Positions 8,857 through 17,045 of a stretch of DNA of 64,000 nucleotides are shown in pieces. This DNA is from Flavobacteriales bacterium UBA2306. Lineage in GTDB: Bacteria; Bacteroidota; Bacteroidia; Flavobacteriales; Weeksellaceae. Positions within the stretch are counted from its first letter, which is position 1. The number at the start of each line of letters is the position of its first letter. The stretch lies in NCBI GenBank assembly GCA_002345565.1, contig DDVS01000004.1, positions 310,001 through 374,000 of the forward strand, given 5' to 3'. Made by a program: the position numbers and the translations under genes. The notes under the pieces were generated by a model. It worked only from the letters and a program-made list of their open reading frames with translations. It searched no databases and was not told the origin of the DNA.

Positions 8857-10977
8857 TTATTTGATTTTCGAAAGTACATCTACCGTTTCTTCCAGATAGA
8901 AATCTCTCTCAAGATTTTTTCTCCAGTTTTCGGTTTTCTTAGCGAATGCTTCATCTTTTTTGATTCTTTCCGCTTCGTCCGGATGTATGGTAAATTTCAA
9001 ACCGTTATTGAATTTATCCAAACCTTTAAATTTATCAATCTGAGCTTTACGTGTTTTCATCAGCTCATTGAATTTGGTTTGATTCAAAGTGATAGTTTCT
9101 TCTTTGTCAAGCGCTTCTTTCCATTCCGCAGATTCCTGTAACATTTTGTAATTCTTGTTATCTGCCAATTGCTTGTCTAATTCTGCCTGCAGTTGAGGAA
9201 TATTAAGTCCGGTCAACTTTTTATAAGACGTGGTTTCAATTTTATCCCAAGGCAAAGCGAATTGATCAAAACGTTCTCCAACCTCTGAGTAAGAAAAGAA
9301 ATCCTTCATTTTAAGGTCAGATTCTACGCCTTTTCTTTGAGTAGATTCTCCTGTAATTCTATAAAACTTCTGAATAGTCAATTTCAAAGCTCCGAAATCA
9401 TCATTTGTGTTCAGAAATCTGTTAAGTTCAACAAAAGTCTGAACGGTTCCTTTTCCAAATGAGCTAGGCGAACCAATCACCGCTGCTCTTCCATAATCCT
9501 GGAAAGCGCCTGCCAAAATCTCCGAAGCCGAAGCCGACAATTCGTTTTGCATCACAACCAACGGACCTGTCCAGATTGGTTCGTTAGATTTATTGCTAAG
9601 AACCTGGATTTTTCCTCGGCTGTCTTTTACCTGAACATAAGGTCCGGTATTCATAAACAATCCCATAATATCGCCCACTTCCGTCAAGGAGCCTCCACCA
9701 TTGCTTCTTAAATCCAGAATAATGCCTTCTACATTTTCTTTCTTAAGTTTGATTAATTCTGCTTTGATGTCGTCAGACGCATTTCTGCCTTTCGGGTCTT
9801 CAAAATCGACGTTAAAACTTGGCAAGTAAATAAATCCGTATTTTTTTCCGTTTTTAGAATTAACCACAATACTTCTGGCAAAAGTGTCTTCTATAGCCAC
9901 TTCTTCGCGAATCATTGTTACTTCTTTGATGGTTTTATCTTTTTTCTCAACCGTTAAAGTTACAGGTGTTCCTTTTTCTCCTCGGATTAATCTTACAGCT
10001 TCATCGGACAACATTCCAACAACGTTGACTGGTTCTTCATTTGGTTTTGATTTTACTTTAAGGATTTTATCCCCAGAAGTCAGTTGTTTTGATTTCCAAG
10101 CTGGTGCACCGATTGTCAATTCGCCAAGATATAAGTAGCCTCTTTTTTCTTGAATCAAAGCACCAATACCAATTATTTTCCCAGTGAATTGAGCATCAAA
10201 TTCTTCTTTATTTTTTGGAGAAAAATAGTTCGTATGCGGATCAAAAACTTCGGTATAAGCATTCATATAAACTGTAAACCAGTCCATTTTCTTTCTCTTT
10301 TTGAATCTTCTGAAAGAGTCCGTAATCAAGTCTTTAACTTCTGCCGTCGCTTTCTCGCGCTTCTTTTCCATAGAAAGCGGCTCATATTTGATAGTATCTT
10401 TCTGTTTATTATTGACAACAGAATCTTTCTTCTTTTTCTGAGCTTCTTCTTTGCTGGTCAATGTTTCAATTTCCTGAAGGATATTGTACTTGATGTACTT
10501 TTTCCATTCTTCGCGCTGTTGTTTAGCATCAATTGGGTTCACTCTCTTCTTTGGTTCAAGAATCAATTCGTCATTTTCTTCCAAATTAATAGGCTTGGAA
10601 AGAATATCCTGAGTCATTTTATCGATTTCATCAACACGCTGATAAAGTCTGTCAATAGTAAGTTTATAGAAAACTAAATTTCCTTGATTAAGATAATCAT
10701 CCAGCTTTGTGTAATGCTTTTTGAATTCATCCATATCCGATTGCAAAAAGTATCTTTTGGACGCATCTACGCTTTCAAAATATTTGTCATAAACATCCTG
10801 AGAATAAGCATCATTAATAGGTTTCGGACTGTAATGAAGATAGGAAAGTGTATTTTTAACGCTTACCATAATGGTTTGCATTTTTTCATCATCATTTTGT
10901 GGAGCGTTGAAACAGAACATCAGCGTCATCAGCGGCGCAAACATCAGAAGTTTCTTGAACTTGATTTTTTTAAACAT
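8857..10977 (-). CDS. Carboxy-terminal processing (tail-specific) protease, Prc type
   Basis: Periplasmic S41 serine protease of 706 residues. Order of parts: signal/anchor helix (residues 8-24), long helical N-terminal domain with Lys/Glu-rich coiled regions (30-235), PDZ domain (about 255-345, GIGALIQEKRGYLYLGELTIGAP) and S41 core. The catalytic Ser lies in ELSASASEILAGAFQDYGRA (483-485) and the catalytic Lys in SSFGKGTVQ (Lys509). A C-terminal helical domain rich in Lys and Glu completes it. The length matches the Prc/Tsp branch rather than short CtpA proteins. Such enzymes process or degrade envelope proteins through their C-termini. The gene is a single unit, with a -7 box at 11051 and a terminator at 8826. 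Confidence 0.92.
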   Translation of the reverse strand: MFKKIKFKKLLMFAPLMTLMFCFNAPQNDDEKMQTIMVSVKNTLSYLHYSPKPINDAYSQDVYDKYFESVDASKRYFLQSDMDEFKKHYTKLDDYLNQGNLVFYKLTIDRLYQRVDEIDKMTQDILSKPINLEENDELILEPKKRVNPIDAKQQREEWKKYIKYNILQEIETLTSKEEAQKKKKDSVVNNKQKDTIKYEPLSMEKKREKATAEVKDLITDSFRRFKKRKKMDWFTVYMNAYTEVFDPHTNYFSPKNKEEFDAQFTGKIIGIGALIQEKRGYLYLGELTIGAPAWKSKQLTSGDKILKVKSKPNEEPVNVVGMLSDEAVRLIRGEKGTPVTLTVEKKDKTIKEVTMIREEVAIEDTFARSIVVNSKNGKKYGFIYLPSFNVDFEDPKGRNASDDIKAELIKLKKENVEGIILDLRSNGGGSLTEVGDIMGLFMNTGPYVQVKDSRGKIQVLSNKSNEPIWTGPLVVMQNELSASASEILAGAFQDYGRAAVIGSPSSFGKGTVQTFVELNRFLNTNDDFGALKLTIQKFYRITGESTQRKGVESDLKMKDFFSYSEVGERFDQFALPWDKIETTSYKKLTGLNIPQLQAELDKQLADNKNYKMLQESAEWKEALDKEETITLNQTKFNELMKTRKAQIDKFKGLDKFNNGLKFTIHPDEAERIKKDEAFAKKTENWRKNLERDFYLEETVDVLSKIK

Positions 10978-11050
10978 ATAAATTTTAAATCTGTACTTGG
11001 ATTAGTATTTTTTTCTTTTTGAATGTTACTGAGATATTCAAAAACGAAAC

Positions 11051-11058
11051 CAAATTTA
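11051..11058 (-). promoter_or_regulatory. -7 box TAAATTTG for the protease gene
   Basis: Exact TAnnTTTG match on the minus strand, about 73 bases before the protease start and divergent to the surE promoter. Confidence 0.45.
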
Positions 11059-11092
11059 ACACCTTATTTTAATTAAAGTATTATAAATTGGT

Positions 11093-11100
11093 TATTTTTG
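11093..11100 (+). promoter_or_regulatory. -7 box TATTTTTG for surE
   Basis: Exact TAnnTTTG match 49 bases before the surE ATG. The divergent protease box is 35 bases away. Confidence 0.45.
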
Positions 11101-11149
11101 AAAGAATTATGAAAATATCGCAAAAAGCGAAAAAAATTAAAGAAAAATT

Positions 11150-11914
11150 ATGAGTAAACCTTTGATTCTGGTAACCAATGACGACGGAATTACTGCACCG
11201 GGCATCAGAAAATTAATCAGCATTGTCAACCAAATAGGAGACGTTATTGTAGTAGCTCCTAACTCTCCACAAAGCGGAAAAGGTCACGCTATTACCATTA
11301 ATTCCACTTTAAGCTTTGAAGAATTGCATCTTGATGGTCCTCAAAAGGATTTCTCATGCTCCGGAACGCCTGTGGATTGTGTAAAAATGGCTCTGGATAA
11401 AATTCTTCCAAGAAAACCGGATTTGGTAGTGTCCGGAATCAATCACGGAGCGAACTCATCCATTAATGTAATCTATTCCGGAACAATGTCTGCGGCGGTA
11501 GAAGCCGGAGTGGAAGGGTTGCAAGCAATTGGTTTTTCTCTGTCCGATTTGAAATGGGAAGCAGATTTTGACCAAGCGGAAGAGTTTATTAAAGATATTA
11601 TCCTGAAAACTTTGGAAAATCCAATTCCTAACGGTGTTGTCTTAAATGTCAATATCCCCAATCTTAAAAAGGAAGAGATCAAAGGCATCAAAGTCTGCAA
11701 ACAAGCCAACGCTAAATGGGAAGAAAGTTTTGATGAGAGAATAAACCCACACGGAAGAAAATATTATTGGCTCACGGGTTATTTCAATAATATGGATGAA
11801 TCTGAAGATGCCGATGAGACAGCTTTGGCAAATGGATATGTAAGTATTGTTCCAGTGAAATTTGATTTGACAGCTTACGAATATATGAATGAGCTTAACT
11901 CTATTTATCAATAA
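11150..11914 (+). CDS. surE: 5'/3'-nucleotidase SurE
   Basis: SurE phosphatase of 254 residues acting on nucleoside monophosphates. The metal-site motif LVTNDDGITAPGI is at the N-terminus with the Asp-Asp pair, followed by VVAPNSPQSGKGHAIT, the CSGTPVDCVKMAL loop and VSGINHGANSSINVIYSGTMSAAVEAG. The length is typical of the family. The next gene, a Crp-like regulator, begins 9 bases after its stop, so the two are probably cotranscribed, although a functional link is not evident. Unlike in enterobacteria, no pcm or rpoS is next to it. Confidence 0.94.
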   Translation: MSKPLILVTNDDGITAPGIRKLISIVNQIGDVIVVAPNSPQSGKGHAITINSTLSFEELHLDGPQKDFSCSGTPVDCVKMALDKILPRKPDLVVSGINHGANSSINVIYSGTMSAAVEAGVEGLQAIGFSLSDLKWEADFDQAEEFIKDIILKTLENPIPNGVVLNVNIPNLKKEEIKGIKVCKQANAKWEESFDERINPHGRKYYWLTGYFNNMDESEDADETALANGYVSIVPVKFDLTAYEYMNELNSIYQ

Positions 11915-11923
11915 AATTAATGA

Positions 11924-12493
11924 ATGGAGTTTATCAAACAATATCTTCTTTCTAAAGGCATTCCTTTGGAAGAAAAACAATGGGCAGAATTTTCCAAAAA
12001 AAACATTAGAACCGAGTACAAAAAGAAGGACATCATTTTAAAAGTAGGTGAAGTAGAAAATTATCTTTCCTTTGTAGAAACGGGGGTTGCTAGGCTTTTT
12101 TTTGAGAAAGAAAACAAAGATTTGACCATTAGATTTGTTTTTAATTATCAATATCTTACTGTTTATGACTCATTTACGCAAAGAACACCTTCTAGATGTA
12201 ATGTAGAAGCTTTGACAGATATGGTGGTTTGGAGAGTTCATTACAACGATTTGCAGGAACTTTACAAAACACACGTCATTGGAAATCTTGTAGGTAGATT
12301 AACGGTAGAAAGTTTGTATGTAGAGAAGCTTAATCGGGAGTTTTCTCTGTTAAGTGAAACAGCCGAAGAGCGATATTTGAAAATTATGAAAGAGCAGCCT
12401 AATCTTTTTCAGATACTTCCTTTGAAGCATATTGCATCTTATATGGGAATAACGCCACAGGCTCTCAGTAGAATAAGAAAACGAATTTCTTAA
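11924..12493 (+). CDS. Crp/Fnr family transcriptional regulator
   Basis: Protein of 189 residues with an N-terminal cyclic-nucleotide-binding-like beta roll (about 20-110) and a short C-terminal helix-turn-helix (PLKHIASYMGITPQALSRIRKRI). The roll lacks an obvious phosphate-binding RxS motif for cAMP, so its ligand is unknown. This short form, in which the HTH ends the protein, is very common in Bacteroidetes. Start ATG at 11924 follows surE by 9 bases. No regulon target can be assigned from context. Confidence 0.83.
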   Translation: MEFIKQYLLSKGIPLEEKQWAEFSKKNIRTEYKKKDIILKVGEVENYLSFVETGVARLFFEKENKDLTIRFVFNYQYLTVYDSFTQRTPSRCNVEALTDMVVWRVHYNDLQELYKTHVIGNLVGRLTVESLYVEKLNREFSLLSETAEERYLKIMKEQPNLFQILPLKHIASYMGITPQALSRIRKRIS

Positions 12494-12577
12494 CCGAGGT
12501 TCATTTTATATGAAAGATAATTGTTCTACTTTTGCAGAAATCAAAGGATTTGAGGATCCAAATGATGGAAAAATAAA

Positions 12578-12613
12578 CAAAAAAGCATTCAGTCTTAGCT
12601 GAGTGCTTTTTTG
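12578..12613. terminator. Bidirectional intrinsic terminator
   Basis: The stem AAGCATTCAG/CTGAGTGCTT, with A and T runs on both sides, lies between two convergent genes. It probably ends both the Crp-like gene and the minus-strand gene stopping at 12625. A -7-like box at 12527-12534 could start a ~70-base RNA ending here. Confidence 0.8.
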
Positions 12614-12624
12614 TTTTTTAATTC

Positions 12625-13131
12625 TTAATTAAAAGCATTATCATAAGTCATCGATGAGAAATCGATTTTGATTATCGCTTGCGAGTCAATTGCGTTTCCA
12701 TTGCATTTTGCCGGAATCCACGTGGTTTTTAATTTGCTGATAGCATCTTTTAAATCTTTGAGAAACATTTCGCTGTTTGCCACTTTTGGTCCTGCATCAA
12801 TTTTGGAAATCACACCATTTTTTGTAATCTCAAGCTTGATATAAAATAAGCCGTTAATCACGTAAGTATTCCAATTGGTGCTAAGTTCCAGCTTTTTCTT
12901 CAATTCTTTTATAAATTTATCTGTTCCACCGGGATACACCAGACTTTTAAAATTAGCCTCATTACAAGAAGCACTTTTTAACTGATAAACGCCGCGAATA
13001 CTAAACCCGGTTGTACTGGATGTGGCATCCATAAAAGGAATGTTTTCGGAAAGGCTTGTTTCTTCCACATCATTCTGCGCAAAACTCCAAAAACTCAGCA
13101 AAAAACAAACGGAAAATAATAATGATTTCAT
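12625..13131 (-). CDS. Secreted protein with a TonB C-terminal-like domain
   Basis: Protein of 168 residues from ATG 13131, where a normal signal peptide (MKSLLFSVCFLLSFWSFAQN) begins. The frame is open for 19 more codons upstream, but those residues are not signal-like. The C-terminal half has a pattern typical of TonB C-terminal or energy-transducer folds: INGLFYIKLEITKNGVISKIDAG, then LKDAISKLKTTWIPAKCNGNAIDS and a final strand IIKIDF. There is no membrane anchor or proline-rich linker, so it is not a complete TonB. It sits 61 bases after lysA on the same strand and may share its transcript. Function is unknown. Confidence 0.65.
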   Translation of the reverse strand: MKSLLFSVCFLLSFWSFAQNDVEETSLSENIPFMDATSSTTGFSIRGVYQLKSASCNEANFKSLVYPGGTDKFIKELKKKLELSTNWNTYVINGLFYIKLEITKNGVISKIDAGPKVANSEMFLKDLKDAISKLKTTWIPAKCNGNAIDSQAIIKIDFSSMTYDNAFN

Positions 13132-13192
13132 AGTCTTTTGATTTCTTTGTTTGTAGGAAAATTTATGCCAAAAATCTTTGATTAGCAATAAT

Positions 13193-14392
13193 TTATAAAA
13201 CTTCTATCTGATTTTTTAACAAATCCTCAAACTCATCTCTTTTTCTGATAAGATGCGCTTTTCCGTCAAGGAACATTACTTCCGCAGGTTTCAATCTGGA
13301 ATTGAAATTTGAACTCATTTCAAAACCATAAGCTCCGGCATTTCTGAAAACAATAATGTCGCCTTCTCTCACTTCATTGATTTTTCTGTCCCAAGCAAAA
13401 GTATCTGTCTCACAGATGTTTCCTACAACAGTGTATATTCTTTCCGGCCCTTTTGGATTCGAAAGATTCTCAATAATATGATAAGAATCGTAGAACATCG
13501 GACGAATCAAATGATTAAAACCTGAATTAACACCCACAAAAACAGTTGCCGTTGTTTGTTTGATAACATTTGATTTTACCAAGAAATGTCCGCTTTTGCT
13601 TACCAAGAATTTCCCCGGTTCAAACCAAAGTTGGAATTTTTTACCTGTAGATTCTTCGTGTTTTTTAATCGCAGCATTTACTTTTTTTCCAAGAGATTTC
13701 ACGTCTGTCTCGATGTCGCCATCTTGATAAGGAACTTTGAAACCGCTTCCCATATCCAGATATTTAAGATTTGGGAAATGTTCTGCCAATTCGAACATAA
13801 TTTCCAGACCTTGAAGGAAGACATCCGGGTCTTTAATTTCGCTTCCCGTGTGCATATGAAGACCTTCAACATTGATGTTGGTGGATTTCATAACACGTTC
13901 GATATGACGAAGTTGGTGAATGGAAATTCCGAATTTGGAATCGATATGTCCGGTTGATATTTTATAATTTCCTCCGGCAAAAATATGTGGATTGATTCTC
14001 ACAAAAATCGGATAAGAACCACCAAATTTATTTCCAAATTGCTCCAAAATCGAAATATTATCGATATTAATATGAACATTCAGAGACATTGCTTCCTCGA
14101 TTTCTGCAAGGTCAACACAGTTTGGTGTGAAAAGGATTCTGTCATTGGAGAAACCTGCTTTCAAACCCAATTTCACTTCGTTGATAGAAACACAATCAAG
14201 AGACGCGCCTAACTTTTCGACGTATTTCAGGATATTGATATTGGTTAAAGCTTTGGCTGCGTAGAAAAATCTTGTGTTCTTCGAGAAAGAAGAAGTCAGT
14301 TTTTCGTACTGTTCGCGTATCGAATTAACGTCATAAACATAAACGGGTGTCCCGAATTCTTTTGCTATACTTAGCAAATCCTGATTTGTCAT
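13193..14392 (-). CDS. lysA: Diaminopimelate decarboxylase
   Basis: PLP enzyme of 399 residues that makes lysine from meso-diaminopimelate. The PLP-binding Lys is Lys47 in FFYAAKALTN. Other conserved parts are EGLHMHTGSEI, LDMGSGFKVPY, WFEPGKFLVSKSGHFLV, the dimer-site Cys in GNICETDTFAWD and NAGAYGFEMSSNFNSR. The start ATG at 14392 lies 14 bases after a terminator-like hairpin with a U tract, preceded by a Lys-rich short ORF. This suggests control of lysA by transcription attenuation in response to lysine supply. Confidence 0.95.
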   Translation of the reverse strand: MTNQDLLSIAKEFGTPVYVYDVNSIREQYEKLTSSFSKNTRFFYAAKALTNINILKYVEKLGASLDCVSINEVKLGLKAGFSNDRILFTPNCVDLAEIEEAMSLNVHINIDNISILEQFGNKFGGSYPIFVRINPHIFAGGNYKISTGHIDSKFGISIHQLRHIERVMKSTNINVEGLHMHTGSEIKDPDVFLQGLEIMFELAEHFPNLKYLDMGSGFKVPYQDGDIETDVKSLGKKVNAAIKKHEESTGKKFQLWFEPGKFLVSKSGHFLVKSNVIKQTTATVFVGVNSGFNHLIRPMFYDSYHIIENLSNPKGPERIYTVVGNICETDTFAWDRKINEVREGDIIVFRNAGAYGFEMSSNFNSRLKPAEVMFLDGKAHLIRKRDEFEDLLKNQIEVL

Positions 14393-14405
14393 AAGGTAGA
14401 TTTTT

Positions 14406-14443
14406 AAAAATAAAAAGGCAGATTCTTATAAAAAGAGTCTGCC
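14406..14443 (-). terminator. Attenuator terminator in the lysA leader
   Basis: On the minus strand GGCAGACTCTT/AAGAATCTGCC forms 10 base pairs with one C-A mismatch and a 5-base loop (14417-14443). It is followed by TTTTTATTTTT (14416-14406). It stands directly before the lysA ATG rather than after a gene, so it would prevent lysA expression unless bypassed. RNA bases from 14476 down to 14464 can pair with its 5' arm (14442-14427) as an antiterminator. Confidence 0.75.
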
Positions 14444-14471
14444 GCAATAGATATCTTATGCACGCAACTCT

Positions 14472-14543
14472 TTATACATTCCAAACCTTAGAGAACCTTA
14501 CATCTCCCTTTTTCCCGATTTTGCTTTGTTTAAAATATTGCAT
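14472..14543 (-). CDS. Putative Lys-rich leader peptide upstream of lysA
   Basis: Short ORF of 23 codons plus stop, reading MQYFKQSKIGKK followed by GDVRFSKVWNV. Five of the 23 codons are Lys (5, 8, 11, 12, 19). Its ATG is about 15 bases after the transcript start predicted from the -7 box TAATTTTG at 14565-14572. Its stop codon lies inside the segment (14476-14464) that can pair with the 5' arm of the downstream terminator. A ribosome finishing the ORF would cover that segment and allow termination. A ribosome stalled at Lys codons would leave it free and favour lysA expression. This is inference from sequence; no homologue is known to me. Confidence 0.6.
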   Translation of the reverse strand: MQYFKQSKIGKKGDVRFSKVWNV

Positions 14544-14564
14544 TGCTTTTGTTAAAATTTTTCG

Positions 14565-14572
14565 CAAAATTA
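14565..14572 (-). promoter_or_regulatory. -7 box TAATTTTG for the lysA leader
   Basis: Exact TAnnTTTG match on the minus strand. The predicted transcript start near 14558 gives a leader of about 165 bases before lysA, containing the short ORF and terminator. Confidence 0.55.
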
Positions 14573-14637
14573 GAGTTTATCTGTAAATCCTGCAATGTTT
14601 TTGTTTGAAGATTTAAAATTAAAGATAATTAAAACGT

Positions 14638-15135
14638 TTATTTTTTCTTTGCAGGAATCAAGTAAACAATTCCGATATTGTTTTTAGGAATCCCGTCCAG
14701 AAGATTATTTGTGATTCTGACATTATATCCATAAACTATTTTAAAACGTACTACTCCTATACCGATTTCTGGTCGAAAATATAAATTAGAATTTTTAAAA
14801 TCCGTATAATAAATCAGATTAGTTCCTAATGTTATTGCTCCAGCACCTCCCGAAACCCAACCACCGATTTTTGGACCGATGATGAAGTTTTTTCCAGTCA
14901 GCAAATTAATTTCAGTCGAAATAAAATAAGCAGAAGAAAACGGGTGATGACCATCGGTTGAATTCTTATATTTCGCCAAACCAATGTCAGCAAAAAGAGA
15001 ATTTTTCCAAAAATTAACCCCTGTAAGTACAGCTATTTGTCTTTCTATTTTTAAAGAATCTTTTTTGGATTGAGCAGAAAAATTAATGTTTTGAAATATT
15101 GTAATTAAAACAAAAAAATGCAGAATTCTTTTCAT
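14638..15135 (-). CDS. Hypothetical secreted protein, small beta-barrel type
   Basis: Protein of 165 residues, not recognised. It has a Sec signal (MKRILHFFVLITIFQNINFSAQ) and then alternating polar/hydrophobic strands rich in Gly and aromatic residues (GPKIGGWVSGGAGAITLGTNLIYYT, FRPEIGIGVVRFKIVYGYNV). This suggests a small outer-membrane beta-barrel. The gene is 6 bases downstream of the exonuclease gene and ends the operon that starts with the HerA-like gene. Nothing in the context suggests a specific role. Confidence 0.65.
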   Translation of the reverse strand: MKRILHFFVLITIFQNINFSAQSKKDSLKIERQIAVLTGVNFWKNSLFADIGLAKYKNSTDGHHPFSSAYFISTEINLLTGKNFIIGPKIGGWVSGGAGAITLGTNLIYYTDFKNSNLYFRPEIGIGVVRFKIVYGYNVRITNNLLDGIPKNNIGIVYLIPAKKK

Positions 15136-15141
15136 TAATTT

Positions 15142-16368
15142 CTATTTTTCAGGAAGCGGAGAAACCTCAAACTCTTTCCTCAAAAGCGCCAATTGCAAAT
15201 CATTTTGAAGCTCTTGCGTGAATCTCGAAACAGGTAACATCAGCTTTTTAATTTTATCCAAAGATTGAATCTGATGATACAATTCATAAAAACCAAAACC
15301 TGTCAATTTTCCATTTTCTAAGATCAGGAAAGACTTTTCGCCCAAAGTTCTTCCGGAAGCCGACCAGATTTCGTTTCTCTTTTTAAGATTGATTTTCTGG
15401 GTGAATTCAATCAAATCTTTCAGTTCTTCTTTGGACTTGATGTAATTAATCGCTTTCAGACCTTGCGTAAAACTCTTGAATCTCAACAACGGTTTTTCTT
15501 CCTGTTCCTTTTTGATTTTTTCGAGAATAAATTTGTTCTTTCTGTAAAACAAACCGAATGTCAAAGGCTGTCTTTTTTGGATGCCTTTGTTCTGCATCAT
15601 CAGTTTAGCGATGAGGTCAGTTCCCGTTAATTCGTAAGAGATTTTTTCGGTCTCGTCCTGCAGTTTTTTGTATTTAGCTTTATCAGAATCGAAGATTTTT
15701 TTCGCTGATTTATACAAATCTTCAACAACATCAGAATAGATAATTTTTCCTTCGCTGTTTTGGAAATACAGAATTCCGCGTTCGTTTGGAAGGTCTTCCG
15801 TCAGAATCTGAATTTTATTAAGATAATTTTTAGCGTGATTTTCCTCTTGTTGAGATTGGATGATTTCGTTGTTTTGGTCTTTAATCATCAATAATTTGAA
15901 CAAATCCAAAGTCGCTCTTGCATCTCCACTCGCACGATGCGCTTCACTCAAAGGAATTCCAATCGATTTGCAAAGTTTACTCAACGAATAACTTTTCTCA
16001 TCCGGAATCAATTTTTTAGCTAAAGGAATTGTGTCTAAAGTATTGATTTTGAATTCGTAACCAAGGCGTTTGAACGATTGACGAAGCATTCTGTAATCGA
16101 AGTCGATATTATGTCCAACCAAGATAGAATCCTGAGTGATTTCTACAACTCGTTTTGCAATTTCGTGAAATTTCGGAGCTGTCAAAACCATTTTCGAAGT
16201 GATTCCCGTCAACTTTTGAACAAAAGCAGAAATCTCACTTTCGGGATTCACGAGCGAGATAAATTGGTCTGTAATCTCGTGACCGTCAAATCGATAGATG
16301 GCAATTTCTATAATGCTTTCTTTCCGAAAAGGCGCTCCGTTACTTTCTATGTCTATTACCGTGTACAT
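15142..16368 (-). CDS. DnaQ-like 3'-5' exonuclease with degenerate GIY-YIG domain
   Basis: Protein of 408 residues. The N-terminal 165 residues are a DEDDh exonuclease: VIDIESNG (Asp6, Glu8), LVGHNIDFDYRML, and HRASGDARATLDLF supplying the His and last Asp. This matches the epsilon-type proofreading fold but lacks polymerase-binding parts. From about 195 to 285 the protein follows the pattern of GIY-YIG domains as in the UvrC N-terminus (LPNERGILYFQNSEGKIIYSD, then SYELTGTDLIAKLM). The GIY and YIG tyrosine/glycine positions, the Arg and the terminal Glu are all replaced, so this domain is probably not a nuclease. The last 120 residues are Lys-rich and unassigned. The role is probably in DNA repair. 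Confidence 0.8.
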   Translation of the reverse strand: MYTVIDIESNGAPFRKESIIEIAIYRFDGHEITDQFISLVNPESEISAFVQKLTGITSKMVLTAPKFHEIAKRVVEITQDSILVGHNIDFDYRMLRQSFKRLGYEFKINTLDTIPLAKKLIPDEKSYSLSKLCKSIGIPLSEAHRASGDARATLDLFKLLMIKDQNNEIIQSQQEENHAKNYLNKIQILTEDLPNERGILYFQNSEGKIIYSDVVEDLYKSAKKIFDSDKAKYKKLQDETEKISYELTGTDLIAKLMMQNKGIQKRQPLTFGLFYRKNKFILEKIKKEQEEKPLLRFKSFTQGLKAINYIKSKEELKDLIEFTQKINLKKRNEIWSASGRTLGEKSFLILENGKLTGFGFYELYHQIQSLDKIKKLMLPVSRFTQELQNDLQLALLRKEFEVSPLPEK

Positions 16369-16411
16369 CTACATTTTTGGATTGTGCAAAATTAAAAAAT
16401 CAAAGGAGATT

Positions 16412-17032
16412 TTAGTCAAGCATTCGGTTTTTTATCAATTCTACTTTTTTGATAGAGCCATTAGGAGCTATGGTTATATTTTTTTGTCCTTTTTCAACAT
16501 AAAAATAATATTCGCTGTTGGAATCTATTAGATAAATATCATTCGCTTTTCCATCATCGTAAGTTATTTTATAGTTGAATTTCATATCATTGTTTTTGAT
16601 TCTGTCTCTTGCGCTGATTCCAAATCCAACACCACCCCCGAGAAAAAAACAGGCAATCATAACCACAATGGAATTTAGAAATTGCTTTTTAATAAACTTT
16701 TTGAATTCTTCTTCTGTTGCATTTATATTTTTTGATAAAAATATCTTGTGAGTCAATGATTCACGAACCCATTTTTTGTGCGAGTTTTTAACCTGATAAT
16801 TATTAAAAACGTATAATCCCCAAATTATTAAACAAACGGCAATTATCAAAATGGGAAATCTTGTGATGTCGGAAATAGGACTCATCAGAACATCGGTAAT
16901 TGAAGAAAATTTAATGAAGTTAATTCCTAAAAAATAGAAGAATACGCCGTCTTTCAGAATTCCTAATACAATTAGATAAAAATACCCTAATGGTAAAAGA
17001 GTTTGGAGTTTTTCTATCAGTTTATAGTCCAT
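16412..17032 (-). CDS. Hypothetical membrane protein
   Basis: Protein of 206 residues, not recognised. It has hydrophobic segments near residues 12-38, 58-75 and 120-140 (IVVMIACFFLGGGVGFGIS). A soluble C-terminal part of about 60 residues rich in Asn, Lys and Tyr follows (FNYKITYDDGKANDIYLIDSNSEYYFYVEKGQ). The gene starts 13 bases after the HerA-like gene and precedes the exonuclease gene on the same strand, so it is probably part of that operon. Confidence 0.6.
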   Translation of the reverse strand: MDYKLIEKLQTLLPLGYFYLIVLGILKDGVFFYFLGINFIKFSSITDVLMSPISDITRFPILIIAVCLIIWGLYVFNNYQVKNSHKKWVRESLTHKIFLSKNINATEEEFKKFIKKQFLNSIVVMIACFFLGGGVGFGISARDRIKNNDMKFNYKITYDDGKANDIYLIDSNSEYYFYVEKGQKNITIAPNGSIKKVELIKNRMLD

Positions 17033-17045
17033 TAATTAGTTTTTA

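Noticed and set aside
14393..14560. Lysine riboswitch upstream of lysA
   Set aside because: The leader of ~165 bases is occupied by a short ORF, and I see no lysine-aptamer multi-helix junction. A leader-peptide attenuator explains it better; a covariance search would settle it.
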